From Sphingosinicella sp. YJ22 (lineage in GTDB: Bacteria > Pseudomonadota > Alphaproteobacteria > Sphingomonadales > Sphingomonadaceae), in the NCBI RefSeq assembly GCF_011320075.1, contig NZ_JAANPA010000016.1:1-61954 (forward strand): a DNA stretch of 61,954 bases, read 5' to 3'. The notes under the pieces were generated by a model, which ran no database searches, was not told where the DNA came from, and saw only the letters and a program-made list of their open reading frames with translations. Positions 26,261 through 39,142 of the stretch are shown in pieces. Every line of letters begins with the position of its first letter. The first letter of the stretch is position 1. Position numbers and translations under genes: made by a program.

Positions 26261-28354
<2,094 letters not shown>

Positions 28355-28409
28355 GCCCGTCCGAGCTTATCGAGTTGATTTTACGTAAGAAAACGAAGGG
28401 TTTGGCATA

Positions 28410-29603
28410 ATGGCGAAAGCTAAGTTTGAGCGGAACAAGCCGCACTGCAACATCGGCACCATCGGTCACGTCGACCACGGCAAGACCTCGCTGACCGCGG
28501 CCATCACCAAGGTGCTGTCGGAGAACGTCGCGGGCAACGCGGCGGTCGACTTCGCCAACATCGACAAGGCGCCGGAAGAGCGTGAGCGCGGCATCACCAT
28601 CTCGACCGCGCACGTCGAGTATGAGACCGACGCCCGCCACTACGCGCACGTCGACTGCCCGGGCCACGCCGACTATGTGAAGAACATGATCACCGGCGCG
28701 GCGCAAATGGACGGCGCGATCCTGGTCGTGTCGGCCACCGACGGTCCGATGCCGCAGACCAAGGAGCACATCCTGCTCGCCAAGCAGGTCGGCGTTCCGA
28801 CCATGGTCGTGTTCATGAACAAGGCCGACCTGGTCGACGACGAGGAAATCCTCGAGCTGGTCGAGATGGAAATCCGCGAGGAGCTGTCCAAGCGCGATTT
28901 CGACGGCGACAACATTCCGATCATCCGCGGCTCGGCCACTGCCGCGCTGTCGGGTTCGGACAAGAAGCTCGGCCAGGACGCGATTCTGGAGCTGATGAAG
29001 GCGGTCGACGAGTGGATCCCGCAGCCGGAGCGCCCGCTCGACAAGCCGTTCCTGATGCCGATCGAGGACGTGTTCTCGATCTCGGGCCGCGGCACCGTCG
29101 TCACCGGTCGCGTCGAGACCGGAATCGTCAAGGTTGGCGAGGAAGTCGAGATCGTCGGCATCAAGGACACCCGCAAGACCGTCGTCACCGGCGTCGAGAT
29201 GTTCCGCAAGCTGCTCGACCAGGGCCAGGCCGGCGACAACATCGGCGCTCTGATCCGCGGCGTCGGCCGTGAGGAAGTCGAGCGTGGCCAGGTTCTGGCC
29301 AAGCCGGGCTCGATCACCCCGCACACCGACTTCTCGGCCGAGGTGTACGTCCTGTCGAAGGACGAGGGCGGCCGTCACACGCCGTTCTTCGCCAACTACC
29401 GTCCGCAGTTCTACTTCCGCACGACCGACGTGACGGGCGAAGTGGTCCTGCCGGAAGGCACCGAGATGGTCATGCCGGGCGACAACGTGACGCTCGCCGT
29501 GAAGCTGATCGCTCCGATCGCCATGGACCAGGGTCTGCGCTTCGCCATTCGCGAAGGCGGCCGCACGGTTGGCGCCGGCGTCGTCGGCACCATCACGAAG
29601 TAA
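28410..29603 (+). CDS. tuf: Elongation factor Tu
   Basis: 397-residue GTPase delivering aminoacyl-tRNA to the ribosome. [38 protein letters not shown] and [10 protein letters not shown] are the nucleotide-binding motifs; the end reads [18 protein letters not shown]. It follows fusA after 55 bases with GAAGGG ahead of the start, and is closed by the terminator at 29633. This is the only tuf copy in the window. Confidence 0.99.
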   Translation: MAKAKFERNKPHCNIGTIGHVDHGKTSLTAAITKVLSENVAGNAAVDFANIDKAPEERERGITISTAHVEYETDARHYAHVDCPGHADYVKNMITGAAQMDGAILVVSATDGPMPQTKEHILLAKQVGVPTMVVFMNKADLVDDEEILELVEMEIREELSKRDFDGDNIPIIRGSATAALSGSDKKLGQDAILELMKAVDEWIPQPERPLDKPFLMPIEDVFSISGRGTVVTGRVETGIVKVGEEVEIVGIKDTRKTVVTGVEMFRKLLDQGQAGDNIGALIRGVGREEVERGQVLAKPGSITPHTDFSAEVYVLSKDEGGRHTPFFANYRPQFYFRTTDVTGEVVLPEGTEMVMPGDNVTLAVKLIAPIAMDQGLRFAIREGGRTVGAGVVGTITK

Positions 29604-29632
29604 GCGTCACGCTACTTCGTAAGGGTTCAGGA

Positions 29633-29670
29633 GGCCCGGTTCCCGCAAGGGAGCCGGGCCTTCCCTTTTT
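29633..29670 (+). terminator. Intrinsic terminator of the str operon
   Basis: GGCCCGGTTCCC and GGGAGCCGGGCC pair around GCAA, followed by TTCCCTTTTT. The strong GC stem and T-run support rho-independent termination after tuf, separating the str and S10 units. Confidence 0.88.
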
Positions 29671-29842
29671 ATGAAGGCACCCCACATCGGGCGTGGCCCG
29701 AATTCGACCGCGAGCCGGGCCGATCCGGCTCGAAAGGGGTTGATTTCGAACCACGCCTCTGGCAGGGGCGCGCTTCTTCTGGAATTTGAACAGCAAGAGG
29801 CCCGGTCACGGGCCCAGGCTCTTTCGCATCGGTAAAGTGGAA

Positions 29843-30154
<312 letters not shown>

Positions 30155-30337
30155 CGGCCGGCAGCGCTTCCATCGGAAGCGCGCGACTAGGGTGATACCG
30201 CGCAGCGACGCTGCGGCCTGCGTCCCCGCCGTCTCGCTTCACACGCGAGGCACAAGCCCAGGCGGGGCACGCATCACATTCGGGCTTGCACGCCCCCGGC
30301 ATGTCGTCGGGGGCCTATGCATAGGAGTGAGTGGATC

Positions 30338-31075
30338 ATGCGCACTGGCGTGATCGCGAAGAAAATGGGGATGACCCGTCTGTTCCAGGACGACGGCCGG
30401 CACGTGCCGGTAACCGTTCTGGCTCTCGACAATGTCCAGGTCGTCGCCCGTCGCGAAACCGATCGTGATGGCTATGTTGCCGTCCAGCTTGGCGCTGGCA
30501 GCGCCAAGGCCAAGAACCTGACCAAGCCCGAGCGCGGTCACTTCGGCAAGGCCGAGGTGGAGCCGAAGGCGCGTCTGGCCGAATTCCGTGTCGCCGAGGA
30601 TGCCCTCCTCGACGTCGGCGCGACCATTTCGGCCGACCATTTCATCGCCGGCCAGATGGTCGACGTCCAGGGCGTCACCCAGGGTAAGGGCTTCGCCGGC
30701 GCCATGAAGCGCTGGGGCTTCGGCGGTCTTCGCGCCACCCACGGCGTCTCGGTCTCGCACCGTTCGCACGGTTCGACCGGTCAGCGCCAGGATCCCGGCA
30801 AGGTCTTCAAGAACAAGAAGATGGCCGGCCACATGGGTGCTCGCACCCGTACCCAGCAGAATCTCGAGATCGTCCGCACCGACGTCGAGCGCGGCCTCCT
30901 CTTCGTGAAGGGCTCCGTGCCCGGTCACAAGGGCAGCTGGCTGCTCGTTCGCGACGCCGTGAAGGTCTCGCGTCCGGACAATGTCCCCTACCCTGCCGGC
31001 ATTCGCCAGGCCGCTGCCGCCAACGAGGCGCCCGCTGCCGAAGCTCCGGCCGAAACCGCGGGCCAGGAAGGTTAA
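30338..31075 (+). CDS. rplC: 50S ribosomal protein L3
   Basis: 245 residues. Binds 23S rRNA near the peptidyl-transferase centre. [20 protein letters not shown] carries the Gln that PrmB methylates in other bacteria. The C-terminus has an Ala/Glu/Pro-rich extension (about 25 residues, [16 protein letters not shown]) beyond the core. ATG at 30338 was chosen over an upstream in-frame ATG that adds seven non-conserved residues. Confidence 0.98.
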   Translation: MRTGVIAKKMGMTRLFQDDGRHVPVTVLALDNVQVVARRETDRDGYVAVQLGAGSAKAKNLTKPERGHFGKAEVEPKARLAEFRVAEDALLDVGATISADHFIAGQMVDVQGVTQGKGFAGAMKRWGFGGLRATHGVSVSHRSHGSTGQRQDPGKVFKNKKMAGHMGARTRTQQNLEIVRTDVERGLLFVKGSVPGHKGSWLLVRDAVKVSRPDNVPYPAGIRQAAAANEAPAAEAPAETAGQEG

Positions 31076-31078
31076 GCC

Positions 31079-31705
31079 ATGAAGGTCACCACCAAAACCC
31101 TCGACGGCGGCAAGGGCTCGGTCATCGAGCTCAATGACGACGTGTTCGGCATCGAGCCGCGCGCCGACATCCTGCACCGTGTCGTCACCTGGCAGCTCGA
31201 GAAGCGCCGCGGCACCGCCCGCGCCGCCCGCGAGCGCTCCGACGTCGCCCGCACCGGCAAGAAGTTCGGTCGCCAGAAGGGCGGCGGCACCGCCCGTCAC
31301 GGCGATCGCAAGGCGCCGATCTTCATCGGCGGCGGCAAGGCGCACGGCCCGCGGGTCCGCGACTTCAATCCGTCGCTGAACAAGAAGGTCCGCGCGCTCG
31401 GTCTCAAGATGGCGCTCTCGGCCAAGGCCCGCGACGGCCAGCTGGTCGTGCTCGACAATCTCGACATGAGCGACGCCAAGACCAAGGTGCTCAAGGGCAA
31501 CCTCGCCGGCCTCGGCTTCGGCCGCAAGGCGCTGGTGATCGACGGTGACGCGGTCAGCGTCGGCTTCGCCCGTGCCTCGTCGAACCTGGCGGAGATCAAT
31601 CTCCTGCCGGCGATCGGCGCCAACGTTTACGACATCCTCAACCACGAGACGCTGGTGCTGACCCGCGCCGCGGTCGAGAAGCTGGAGGCCCGCTTCAATG
31701 GCTAA
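31079..31705 (+). CDS. rplD: 50S ribosomal protein L4
   Basis: 208 residues. Lines the peptide exit tunnel through the loop [20 protein letters not shown] and, in gammaproteobacteria, also represses the S10 operon. It starts three bases after rplC and overlaps rplW by eight bases, showing tight coupling. Confidence 0.98.
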   Translation: MKVTTKTLDGGKGSVIELNDDVFGIEPRADILHRVVTWQLEKRRGTARAARERSDVARTGKKFGRQKGGGTARHGDRKAPIFIGGGKAHGPRVRDFNPSLNKKVRALGLKMALSAKARDGQLVVLDNLDMSDAKTKVLKGNLAGLGFGRKALVIDGDAVSVGFARASSNLAEINLLPAIGANVYDILNHETLVLTRAAVEKLEARFNG

Positions 31706-32018
31706 GAAGCCGACCAAGCAGGCGGCGGTCGACATCAATCATTATGATGTCGTCCTCGCGCCGCACATCACCGAGAAGGCGACCCTGCTCTCCGAGCAGA
31801 ACGCGGTCGTGTTCAAGGTCGCCGGAGGTGCCTCCAAGCCGCAGATCAAGGCTGCGGTCGAGGCCCTGTTCAACGTGAACGTCACCGGCGTGAACACCAT
31901 CACCCAGAAGGGCAAGACCAAGCGTTGGAAGGGCACCCCCTACCGCCGGTCTGACTTCAAGAAGGCTGTCGTGACCCTGGCCGAAGGCCAGTCGATCGAC
32001 ATCACCACCGGGATCTGA
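31698..32018 (+). CDS. rplW: 50S ribosomal protein L23
   Basis: 106 residues. Located at the tunnel exit, where it docks trigger factor and [19 protein letters not shown] and [20 protein letters not shown] are typical. The N-terminus carries about ten extra residues ([13 protein letters not shown]) relative to the shortest homologues. It overlaps rplD by eight bases; rplB follows eight bases on. Confidence 0.98.
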   Translation: MAKKPTKQAAVDINHYDVVLAPHITEKATLLSEQNAVVFKVAGGASKPQIKAAVEALFNVNVTGVNTITQKGKTKRWKGTPYRRSDFKKAVVTLAEGQSIDITTGI

Positions 32019-32026
32019 GGCGGACC

Positions 32027-32863
32027 ATGGCACTCAAGACCTACAATCCGACCACCTCGTCGCAGCGCGGCCTGATCCTGGTCGACAAGTCGTCCCTGTG
32101 GAAGGGCAAGCCGGTCAAGGCTCTCACCGAGGGCAAGCGCAAGACCGGCGGCCGCAACAACAAGGGCCACGTCACGTCGCGCGGAATCGCCGGCGGCCAC
32201 AAGCAGCGCTATCGCTACGTCGATTTCAAGCGCCGCAAGTGGGACATGGTCGCGACCGTCGAGCGTCTGGAATATGACCCGAACCGCACTGCGTTCATCG
32301 CCCTCGTTAAGTACGAGGACGGCGAGCTCGCCTACATCCTCGCGCCGCAGCGGCTTGCCGTCGGCGACCAGGTGATCGCCGGCAAGAAGGTCGACGTGAA
32401 GCCGGGCAACGCGATGGAGCTGGGCCAGATGCCGGTCGGCACCATCGTCCACAACGTGGAGATGAAGCCGGGCAAGGGCGGCCAGATCGCCCGCGCCGCC
32501 GGGACCTATGTCCAGGTTGTCGGCCGCGACCGCGGAATGGTGATCGTCCGCCTGAATTCGGGTGAGCAGCGCTACATCCGCAGCGATTGCATGGGCACGG
32601 TTGGCGCGGTCTCGAACCCCGACAACCAGAACCAGAATTTCGGCAAGGCCGGCCGCACCCGCTGGCAGGGTCGCCGTCCGCTCACCCGCGGCGTCGCTAA
32701 GAACCCGGTCGACCACCCGCACGGCGGCGGTGAAGGCCGCACCTCGGGCGGCCGTCATCCGGTCACTCCGTGGGGCAAGCCGACCAAGGGTGCCCGCACC
32801 CGTTCCAACAAGGCGACGGACAAGATGATCATCCGGTCACGTCACGCGAAGAAGAAGAGGTAA
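32027..32863 (+). CDS. rplB: 50S ribosomal protein L2
   Basis: 278 residues. Needed for subunit joining and peptidyl-transferase activity. The essential His region reads [20 protein letters not shown]. The start is [14 protein letters not shown]. Standard length, no insertions. Confidence 0.99.
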   Translation: MALKTYNPTTSSQRGLILVDKSSLWKGKPVKALTEGKRKTGGRNNKGHVTSRGIAGGHKQRYRYVDFKRRKWDMVATVERLEYDPNRTAFIALVKYEDGELAYILAPQRLAVGDQVIAGKKVDVKPGNAMELGQMPVGTIVHNVEMKPGKGGQIARAAGTYVQVVGRDRGMVIVRLNSGEQRYIRSDCMGTVGAVSNPDNQNQNFGKAGRTRWQGRRPLTRGVAKNPVDHPHGGGEGRTSGGRHPVTPWGKPTKGARTRSNKATDKMIIRSRHAKKKR

Positions 32864-32866
32864 GTC

Positions 32867-33142
32867 ATGGCCCGTTCCGTCTGGAAAGGTCCGTTCGTCG
32901 AGCTGAGCCTGCTGAAAAAGGCTCAGACCGCGCAGGAGACCAATGCCCGTGCGCCGATCAAGACCTGGTCGCGCCGTTCCACCATCCTGCCCGACTTCGT
33001 CGGCCTCACCTTCAATGTTTATAACGGCCGCAAGTTCGTGCCCGTGTCCGTCTCCGAGGAGATGGTCGGCATGAAGCTCGGCGAGTTCGCGCCGACCCGC
33101 TACTTCCCGGGTCACGCTGCCGACAAGAAGGGCAAGCGCTAA
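32867..33142 (+). CDS. rpsS: 30S ribosomal protein S19
   Basis: 91 residues. Head protein contacting S13 and the 50S A-site finger bridge. [18 protein letters not shown] and [15 protein letters not shown] are conserved. Three bases after rplB; its last base is the first base of rplV. Confidence 0.99.
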   Translation: MARSVWKGPFVELSLLKKAQTAQETNARAPIKTWSRRSTILPDFVGLTFNVYNGRKFVPVSVSEEMVGMKLGEFAPTRYFPGHAADKKGKR

Positions 33143-33519
33143 TGGGACAGGCCAAGAATCCCCGCCGCGTGGCGGAGAACGAGGCGCTGGCCGTGGGCAC
33201 GATGATCCGTGGCTCGGCCCAGAAGCTCAACCTCGTCGCTCAGATGATCCGCGGCAAGAAGGCCGAAGAGGCTCTCAACATCCTCTCCTTCTCGCCGAAG
33301 GCGATGGCGGTGGATGCGCGCAAGGTGCTCGCCTCCGCGATCGCCAATGCCGAGAACAACCACAATCTCGACGTCGACAGCCTGGTGGTTGCCGAGGCGA
33401 GCGTGGGCAAGTCGATCACCATGAAGCGCTTCGCCGCCCGCGCCCGCGGCCGCGGCACCCGCATCGTCAAGCCGTTCAGCCGGCTGCGCATTGTCGTGCG
33501 CGAGCAGCAGGAAGCATAA
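33142..33519 (+). CDS. rplV: 50S ribosomal protein L22
   Basis: 125 residues. Its long beta-hairpin ([20 protein letters not shown]) reaches into the exit tunnel, where macrolide resistance changes map in other species; no deletion is seen here. [19 protein letters not shown] is the typical N-terminal helix. Start overlaps the rpsS stop by one base. Confidence 0.98.
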   Translation: MGQAKNPRRVAENEALAVGTMIRGSAQKLNLVAQMIRGKKAEEALNILSFSPKAMAVDARKVLASAIANAENNHNLDVDSLVVAEASVGKSITMKRFAARARGRGTRIVKPFSRLRIVVREQQEA

Positions 33520-33523
33520 GCAT

Positions 33524-34231
33524 ATGGGTCAGAAAACCTCCCCCATCGGTCTGCGCCTGCAGATCAACCGGACCTGGGACAGCCGCTGGTTCGCCCGCGG
33601 CGACGATTATGGCCGGCTGCTGCTCGAAGATCTCAAGATGCGGCAGTACATCATGAAGACGCTGCCGCAGGCGGCGATCTCCAAGGTGGTCATCGAGCGT
33701 CCGGCCAAGCTGTGCCGCGTGTCCATCTATGCCGCGCGCCCCGGCGTGATCATCGGCAAGAAGGGCGCCGACATCGAGAAGCTGCGCAGCAAGCTGCGCG
33801 AGTTCACCTCGTCGGACGTCAGCCTCAACATCGTCGAGATCCGCAAGCCGGAGATCGACTCCAAGCTCGTCGCCCAGGGCGTCGCCGACCAACTCGAGCG
33901 CCGCATCGCCTTCCGCCGCGCGATGAAGCGCGCGGTTCAGTCGGCGCTGCGTCTTGGCGCCGAGGGAATCCGTATTACATGTAGCGGCCGGCTCGGCGGC
34001 GCGGAGATCGCGCGCACCGAATGGTACCGTGAGGGCCGGGTGCCGCTCCACACGCTGCGCGCGAACGTCGATTATGCGGAGGCCACGGCCCACACCGCTT
34101 ACGGCGTGTGCGGCGTGAAGGTGTGGATCTTCAAGGGCGAGATCCTCGGTCACGACCCGCTCGCGCAGGACCGGCTGATGATGGAGGCTCAGACCTCCGG
34201 AGTCCGCCCGGCCCGCGACGACCGCCGCTAA
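33524..34231 (+). CDS. rpsC: 30S ribosomal protein S3
   Basis: 235 residues. KH-domain protein at the mRNA entry channel with helicase function alongside S4. [18 protein letters not shown] is the KH GxxG loop; [19 protein letters not shown] closes the C-terminal domain. ATG 33524 ([19 protein letters not shown]) is the conserved start; an upstream start adds 11 unrelated residues. Confidence 0.99.
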   Translation: MGQKTSPIGLRLQINRTWDSRWFARGDDYGRLLLEDLKMRQYIMKTLPQAAISKVVIERPAKLCRVSIYAARPGVIIGKKGADIEKLRSKLREFTSSDVSLNIVEIRKPEIDSKLVAQGVADQLERRIAFRRAMKRAVQSALRLGAEGIRITCSGRLGGAEIARTEWYREGRVPLHTLRANVDYAEATAHTAYGVCGVKVWIFKGEILGHDPLAQDRLMMEAQTSGVRPARDDRR

Positions 34232-34243
34232 GGAATAAGAGAA

Positions 34244-34669
34244 ATGCTGCAACCAAAGCGCACCAAATTCCGCAAGGCGTTCAAGGGCCGCATCCATGGC
34301 GACGCCAAGGGCGGCACGGCGCTCAACTTCGGCGCCTTCGGCCTCAAGGCCATGGAGCCGGAGCGGATCACCGCCCGCCAGATCGAGGCGGCGCGCCGCG
34401 CCATCACCCGCCACATCCGCCGTCAGGGCCGGTTGTGGATCCGCATCTTCCCGGACGTGCCGGTCTCGTCGAAGCCGACCGAGGTCCGCATGGGTAAGGG
34501 TAAGGGCTCGCCCGAATATTGGGTCGCCCGCGTGAAGCCGGGCCGCATCCTGTTCGAGCTGGACGGCGTACCCGGCGAGCTCGCCAAGGTCGCCTTCGAG
34601 CGTGCCGCTGAAAAGCTGCCGATCAAGGTCAAGTTCGTTGCTCGCCTCGGCGAGCAGATTGAGGGTTAA
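34244..34669 (+). CDS. rplP: 50S ribosomal protein L16
   Basis: 141 residues. Organises the A-tRNA site of the large subunit. It starts [20 protein letters not shown] and carries [20 protein letters not shown] and [20 protein letters not shown], the latter including the Arg hydroxylated in some bacteria. Twelve bases after rpsC, with AAGGAATAAGAGAA ahead. Confidence 0.99.
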   Translation: MLQPKRTKFRKAFKGRIHGDAKGGTALNFGAFGLKAMEPERITARQIEAARRAITRHIRRQGRLWIRIFPDVPVSSKPTEVRMGKGKGSPEYWVARVKPGRILFELDGVPGELAKVAFERAAEKLPIKVKFVARLGEQIEG

Positions 34670-34674
34670 GCAAG

Positions 34675-34884
34675 ATGTCCGACATCAAAGACCTTCGCAC
34701 CCGCACCGACGACGAGCTCGCCCAGCGTCTCGCCGACCTGAAGCGTGAGCAGTTCAACCTGCGCTTCCAGGCGGCGACCAACCAGCTGGAGAAGCCGAGC
34801 CGCGTTCGCGAGGTGCGTCGCTCCATCGCCCAGATCAAGACGCTGCAGACGCAGCGCGCCAGTGCCGCCCAGGCGCAGGCTTAA
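34675..34884 (+). CDS. rpmC: 50S ribosomal protein L29
   Basis: 69 residues, two helices. Tunnel-exit protein beside L23. [20 protein letters not shown] and [18 protein letters not shown] are the expected coiled-coil-like pair, with a short Ala/Gln tail. Five bases after rplP. Confidence 0.98.
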   Translation: MSDIKDLRTRTDDELAQRLADLKREQFNLRFQAATNQLEKPSRVREVRRSIAQIKTLQTQRASAAQAQA

Positions 34885-34896
34885 GGAGAACGCCAG

Positions 34897-35172
34897 ATGC
34901 CGAAGCGCGTCATGACCGGGACCGTGGTGTCCGACAAGACCGACAAGACCGTGGTGGTCCTGGTCGAGCGGCGGGTGAAGCACCCGCTGTACGGCAAGAT
35001 CATTCGCCGGTCGAAGAAGTATCATGCCCATGACGAGACCAACGAGGTCCGCGCGGGCGAGACGGTGCGGATCGAAGAGACCAAGCCGATCTCGAAGCTG
35101 AAGACTTGGACGGTCGTGGAGCGGATCGGAACCCGCGCCACCGGCCGAGCCACGGACGACGCCAACGTTTGA
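34897..35172 (+). CDS. rpsQ: 30S ribosomal protein S17
   Basis: 91 residues. Early-assembly OB-fold protein of the 30S body. [20 protein letters not shown] and [19 protein letters not shown] are diagnostic. The Arg/Thr-rich end ([12 protein letters not shown]) is slightly longer than in E. coli. A 70-base gap to rplN follows. Confidence 0.98.
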   Translation: MPKRVMTGTVVSDKTDKTVVVLVERRVKHPLYGKIIRRSKKYHAHDETNEVRAGETVRIEETKPISKLKTWTVVERIGTRATGRATDDANV

Positions 35173-35242
35173 GTTCCGCGCAAGCGGGTGAGTTGAAGCT
35201 GATCGCCGGACCCGTTCCGGTTGAAGTGAAAGGAATGGATCT

Positions 35243-35611
35243 ATGATCCAGATGCAGTCAAACCTGGACGTCGCCGACAACAGCGGCGCCAAGCGCGTCC
35301 AGTGCATCAAGGTGCTGGGCGGCTCCAAACGGCGCTTCGCCGGCGTTGGCGACATCATCGTCGTCTCCGTCAAGGAAGCCGCGCCGCGCGGCCGCGTGAA
35401 GAAGGGCGACGTCCACAAGGCCGTCATCGTTCGCACCGCGAAGGACATCCACCGTGCCGACGGATCGACCATCCGGTTCGATTCCAACGCCGCGGTGCTC
35501 GTGAACAACAACCAGGAGCCGATCGGCACCCGTATCTTCGGGCCGGTCGTCCGCGAACTGCGCGCGAAGAAGCACATGAAGATCATTTCGCTCGCGCCCG
35601 AGGTGCTGTGA
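35243..35611 (+). CDS. rplN: 50S ribosomal protein L14
   Basis: 122 residues, invariant family length. Forms intersubunit bridges and binds the silencing factor Rsf[21 protein letters not shown] and [20 protein letters not shown] mark it. First gene of the spc unit; AAAGGAATGGATCT supplies the ribosome site. Its stop shares one base with rplX. Confidence 0.99.
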   Translation: MIQMQSNLDVADNSGAKRVQCIKVLGGSKRRFAGVGDIIVVSVKEAAPRGRVKKGDVHKAVIVRTAKDIHRADGSTIRFDSNAAVLVNNNQEPIGTRIFGPVVRELRAKKHMKIISLAPEVL

Positions 35612-35931
35612 TGGCTGCTGCCAAGATCAAGAAGGGCGACAAGGTCGTGGTCCTGTCCGGCAAGGACAAGGGCAAGCACGGCGAAGTCGTGAAGTCGATG
35701 CCGAAGGAAGGCAAGGTCGTGGTTGCCGGCGTGAACATCGCCGTCCGTCACCGCAAGCCGTCCCAGGCCAACCCGCAGGGCGGCCTCGAGCGCTCGGAAG
35801 CGCCGATGCACGTGTCCAAGGTCGCTCTCGAGGACCCGAAGACCGGCAAGCCGACCCGTGTCCGCTTCGAGGAGCGCGACGGCAAGAAGGTCCGCGTGGC
35901 CGTGAAGTCCGGAGAGCTGATCAATGGCTGA
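35611..35931 (+). CDS. rplX: 50S ribosomal protein L24
   Basis: 106 residues. Assembly initiator with a KOW motif ([20 protein letters not shown]) and the [14 protein letters not shown] segment. Overlaps rplN by one base and rplE by eight, so translation is coupled on both sides. Confidence 0.98.
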   Translation: MAAAKIKKGDKVVVLSGKDKGKHGEVVKSMPKEGKVVVAGVNIAVRHRKPSQANPQGGLERSEAPMHVSKVALEDPKTGKPTRVRFEERDGKKVRVAVKSGELING

Positions 35932-36502
35932 CAAATACACCCCGCGCCTGCGCAAGGACTATGACGACCGCATCGCCCCCGCGATGATGGAGAAGTTCGG
36001 TTACAAGAACCGGATGGAAATCCCGCGGATCGACAAGATCGTGCTCAACATGGGCATCGGCGAGGCGACCCAGGACAAGAAGAAGGTCGAGACCGCTGCG
36101 GCCGAGATGGAGCTGATCGCTGGCCAGAAGCCGGTGATCGCCAAGGCCAAAAAGTCGATCGCCCAGTTCAAGCTGCGCGAAGGCATGGCGATCGGCTGCA
36201 AGGTCACGCTGCGCCGCGAGCGCATGTACGAGTTCCTGGACCGCCTGGTCACGATCGCGCTCCCGCGCGTCCGCGACTTCCGCGGCCTCAACCCGAAGTC
36301 GTTCGACGGCCGTGGCAACTACGCCATGGGCCTCAAGGAGCAGCTGGTCTTCCCGGAGATCAGCTACGACAAGGTCGACAAGGTCCGGGGCATGGACATC
36401 ATCGTCACCACCACCGCGAAGACGGACGAGGAAGCGCGCGAGCTGCTGCGCCTCTTCAACTTCCCGTTCCCGCAGGACCAGGATCAGAAGCAGGCCGCGT
36501 AA
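35924..36502 (+). CDS. rplE: 50S ribosomal protein L5
   Basis: 192 residues. Binds 5S rRNA and bridges to the 30S head. [20 protein letters not shown] and [20 protein letters not shown] are conserved, and [20 protein letters not shown] closes the fold. A Gln-rich tail (DQDQKQAA) extends a little past the E. coli end. Confidence 0.99.
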   Translation: MADKYTPRLRKDYDDRIAPAMMEKFGYKNRMEIPRIDKIVLNMGIGEATQDKKKVETAAAEMELIAGQKPVIAKAKKSIAQFKLREGMAIGCKVTLRRERMYEFLDRLVTIALPRVRDFRGLNPKSFDGRGNYAMGLKEQLVFPEISYDKVDKVRGMDIIVTTTAKTDEEARELLRLFNFPFPQDQDQKQAA

Positions 36503-36539
36503 GCGGACCTGCTCCACGAGAAGGAAGAGAACTTAAGTC

Positions 36540-36845
36540 ATGGCGAAACTGAGTTCCATCAACAAGAACGAGCGTCGCAAGAAGCTGGCGAAGAAGTATG
36601 CCGGCCGCATTTCGAAGCTCAAGGCACAGGCGAACGACGAAAGCCTGGACGAGACCGAGCGGCTGATGGCCCGCCTGAAGCTCGCCGAAGTGCCGCGCAA
36701 CGGCAACCCGACCCGCATCCGCAATCGGTGCGAGCTCACGGGCCGTCCGCGCGCTTATTATCGCAAGTTCCGGCTGTCGCGCGTCATGCTGCGCGAACTG
36801 GGCAACAAGGGCCTGATCCCGGGCCTCACGAAGTCGAGCTGGTAA
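36540..36845 (+). CDS. rpsN: 30S ribosomal protein S14 (zinc-independent type)
   Basis: 101 residues, the long C-minus form: only one Cys ([16 protein letters not shown]), so no zinc site. Head protein beside S3 and S10. [19 protein letters not shown] opens it and [11 protein letters not shown] ends it. 37 bases after rplE with AAGGAAG. Confidence 0.99.
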   Translation: MAKLSSINKNERRKKLAKKYAGRISKLKAQANDESLDETERLMARLKLAEVPRNGNPTRIRNRCELTGRPRAYYRKFRLSRVMLRELGNKGLIPGLTKSSW

Positions 36846-36854
36846 GGTAGACCG

Positions 36855-37250
36855 ATGCCATTGACCGATCCCCTGGGTGATATGCTCACCCGCATCCGCA
36901 ACGGCCAGCAGGCGCGCAAGGACTCCGTGGTGAGCCCGGCGTCGAAGCTGCGCGCCCGCGTGCTCGACGTGCTCCAGCGCGAGGGCTACATCCGCGGCTA
37001 TCAGGAAGATGAGCAGGGCGCTCACAAGAGCCTGCGCATCGAGCTGAAATATTTCGAGGGCCAGCCCGCGATCCAGCACGTCTCCCGTGTCTCGAAGCCC
37101 GGCCGCCGGGTCTATTCGGGCGCCCAGGAGCTGCCGCGCATCCGCAACGGCCTGGGCATCACCATCGTGTCGACGCCGAAGGGCGTTCTGAGCGACGCCG
37201 AGGCGCGCGCCCAGAATGTCGGCGGCGAAGTGCTCGCGGAGGTCTTCTAA
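36855..37250 (+). CDS. rpsH: 30S ribosomal protein S8
   Basis: 131 residues. Central-domain assembly protein, autoregulator of the spc operon in E. coli. [20 protein letters not shown] and [19 protein letters not shown] are diagnostic. Its last base begins rplF. Confidence 0.99.
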   Translation: MPLTDPLGDMLTRIRNGQQARKDSVVSPASKLRARVLDVLQREGYIRGYQEDEQGAHKSLRIELKYFEGQPAIQHVSRVSKPGRRVYSGAQELPRIRNGLGITIVSTPKGVLSDAEARAQNVGGEVLAEVF

Positions 37251-37783
37251 TGTCCCGCATTGGCAAGCGACCAATTCCGGTCCCGGCCGGCGTCACCGCG
37301 ACGATCGAGGGCGGCCAGCTCAGCGTGAAGGGTCCCAAGGGCACCCTCTCCCTGCAGCTGCGTGACGAGATCAGCTACGAGGTCGAAGGCGACGGCATTG
37401 TCGTCAAGCCGGCGAACGACACCAAGGCGGCGCGAGCCTTCTGGGGCATGCAGCGCACCCTGGTGCAGAACCTCGTCACCGGCGTCACCGAAGGGTTCAC
37501 CAAGACGCTGGAGATCACCGGCGTCGGCTACCGCGCCGCGGCCCAGGGCAAGAACCTGAAGCTGCAGCTCGGCTACAGCCACGACGTGAACATCCCGGTG
37601 CCGGAGGGGATCGACATCAAGACCCCGGATCCGACCACGGTCGAGATCAGCGGCATCGACAAGCAGCGTGTCGGCCAGATCGCGGCCGAGATCCGCCGCT
37701 GGCGCAAGCCGGAGCCCTATAAGGGCAAGGGCATCAAGTATCGCGGCGAGTATATCTTCCGCAAAGAAGGCAAGAAGAAGTAA
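37250..37783 (+). CDS. rplF: 50S ribosomal protein L6
   Basis: 177 residues. Two tandem domains near the GTPase centre: [20 protein letters not shown] at the start and [20 protein letters not shown] at the end. One base separates its stop from rplR. Confidence 0.99.
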   Translation: MSRIGKRPIPVPAGVTATIEGGQLSVKGPKGTLSLQLRDEISYEVEGDGIVVKPANDTKAARAFWGMQRTLVQNLVTGVTEGFTKTLEITGVGYRAAAQGKNLKLQLGYSHDVNIPVPEGIDIKTPDPTTVEISGIDKQRVGQIAAEIRRWRKPEPYKGKGIKYRGEYIFRKEGKKK

Positions 37784-37784
37784 G

Positions 37785-38135
37785 ATGGCAAAGCTCTCCC
37801 TCTTCGACCGCCGCCGCCAGCGAGTCCGCACCGCGCTTCGCAAGCGCGCCGGCGACCGCCTGCGCCTGTCGGTGCACCGTTCCGGCCGCCACATCTATGC
37901 GCAGGTCATCGACGACCGCGCCGGCAAGACCCTCGCCGCCGCCTCCACCCTGGAGAAGGACGCGAAGGGCCCCGGCGCCACCGTCGCCTCCGCGCAGGAA
38001 GTCGGCAAGCGAATCGCCGAGCGCGCCAAGGCCGCCGGCGTCAGCCGCGTGATCTTCGATCGCGGCGGCTTCCTCTTCCACGGGCGCGTCAAGGCGCTCG
38101 CCGATGCCGCCCGCGAAGGCGGCCTGGAGTTCTGA
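37785..38135 (+). CDS. rplR: 50S ribosomal protein L18
   Basis: 116 residues from ATG 37785. 5S rRNA-binding protein. [20 protein letters not shown] and [20 protein letters not shown] are conserved. Its TGA shares a base with the rpsE start. Confidence 0.99.
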   Translation: MAKLSLFDRRRQRVRTALRKRAGDRLRLSVHRSGRHIYAQVIDDRAGKTLAAASTLEKDAKGPGATVASAQEVGKRIAERAKAAGVSRVIFDRGGFLFHGRVKALADAAREGGLEF

Positions 38136-38884
38136 TGATGGCTGACGAGAATACCGAAGTGCAGGGCACCGAAGTCCAGGCCGGCGCTCCCGCCGCCGAG
38201 GCTCCGGCGACCGACCAGCAGCCGCAGCAGCAGCAGCGCCGCGGACGTGGCGGACGTGGTGGCGGCGGCGACAATCGCGGTCGCGGCGGCCGTGACGGCA
38301 ACCGTGGCCGGCGCGACGACCGGCGCGGACGCGGCGACGACGATGGTGGCGAGGAGCTCATCGAGAAGCTCGTCCACATCAACCGCGTCTCCAAGACCGT
38401 GAAGGGCGGCAAGCGCTTCGGCTTCGCGGCTTTGGTCGTCGTTGGCGACGGCAAGGGCCGGGTCGGCTTCGGCCATGGCAAGGCGCGCGAAGTGCCGGAG
38501 GCGATCTCCAAGGCGACCGCGGCTGCCAAGAAGGCGATGGTCCGCGTGCCGCTGCGCGAGGGCCGCACCCTTCATCACGACGGCAACGGCCATTTCGGCG
38601 CCGGCAGGGTCCACGTCCGTACCGCTCCGGCGGGTACCGGCATCATCGCCGGCGGTCCGATGCGCGCCGTGTTCGAGAGCCTTGGCGTCGCCGACGTGGT
38701 GACCAAGTCGGTCGGCACGTCCAACCCCTACAACATGATCCGCGCGACCTTCGAGGCGCTGAAGGATCAGTCGAGCCCGAAGGCCGTCGCCCAGCGCCGC
38801 GGCAAGAAGGTCGCTGACCTGCTCAGCCGCGGCGGCGCTTCGGCCGAGGCGGCCGAGGCGGAAGCCCTCGCGGTTTCGGAGTAA
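38135..38884 (+). CDS. rpsE: 30S ribosomal protein S5 with Arg/Gly-rich N-terminal extension
   Basis: 249 residues (247 if the second of two adjacent ATGs is used; its GGAG spacing is better). The S5 core begins at about residue 72 ([20 protein letters not shown]) with [18 protein letters not shown] and [18 protein letters not shown]. The first 70 residues are acidic/Ala-rich, then [15 protein letters not shown] and many RGG/RGR repeats, absent from E. coli S5 (about 167 residues). The extension may bind RNA. S5 contributes to decoding fidelity and mRNA entry. Confidence 0.98.
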   Translation: MMADENTEVQGTEVQAGAPAAEAPATDQQPQQQQRRGRGGRGGGGDNRGRGGRDGNRGRRDDRRGRGDDDGGEELIEKLVHINRVSKTVKGGKRFGFAALVVVGDGKGRVGFGHGKAREVPEAISKATAAAKKAMVRVPLREGRTLHHDGNGHFGAGRVHVRTAPAGTGIIAGGPMRAVFESLGVADVVTKSVGTSNPYNMIRATFEALKDQSSPKAVAQRRGKKVADLLSRGGASAEAAEAEALAVSE

Positions 38885-38889
38885 GCGTC

Positions 38890-39066
38890 ATGGCCAAAGT
38901 GAAGATCACCCAGACCGGATCGCCGATCCGCCGCGACCCGAGCCAGCGCAAGACGCTGATCGGCCTCGGCCTCAACAAGCGCCACCGCACGGTGGAGCTC
39001 GAGGACACCCCCGAGGTCCGCGGCATGATCCGCAAGGTCCAGCACATGGTGCAGGTCGAGGGCTAA
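38890..39066 (+). CDS. rpmD: 50S ribosomal protein L30
   Basis: 58 residues: [20 protein letters not shown], then [20 protein letters not shown] and [13 protein letters not shown]. Standard size and place, five bases after rpsE. A terminator-like hairpin follows before rplO. Confidence 0.97.
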   Translation: MAKVKITQTGSPIRRDPSQRKTLIGLGLNKRHRTVELEDTPEVRGMIRKVQHMVQVEG

Positions 39067-39071
39067 GTCCC

Positions 39072-39111
39072 AATCCCCTCTCCCGCTCGCGCGGGAGAGG
39101 GATTTCCTTTT
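39072..39111 (+). terminator. Terminator-like hairpin inside the spc operon
   Basis: AATCCCCTCTCCCGC and GCGGGAGAGGGATT pair around a short loop, followed by TTTCCTTTT. It lies between rpmD and rplO, genes normally on one transcript. It may attenuate, act as a processing site, or be a dispersed repeat. Confidence 0.6.
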
Positions 39112-39142
39112 AGCGCGACAAAAGCGAAAGCGAGTGCAGACA

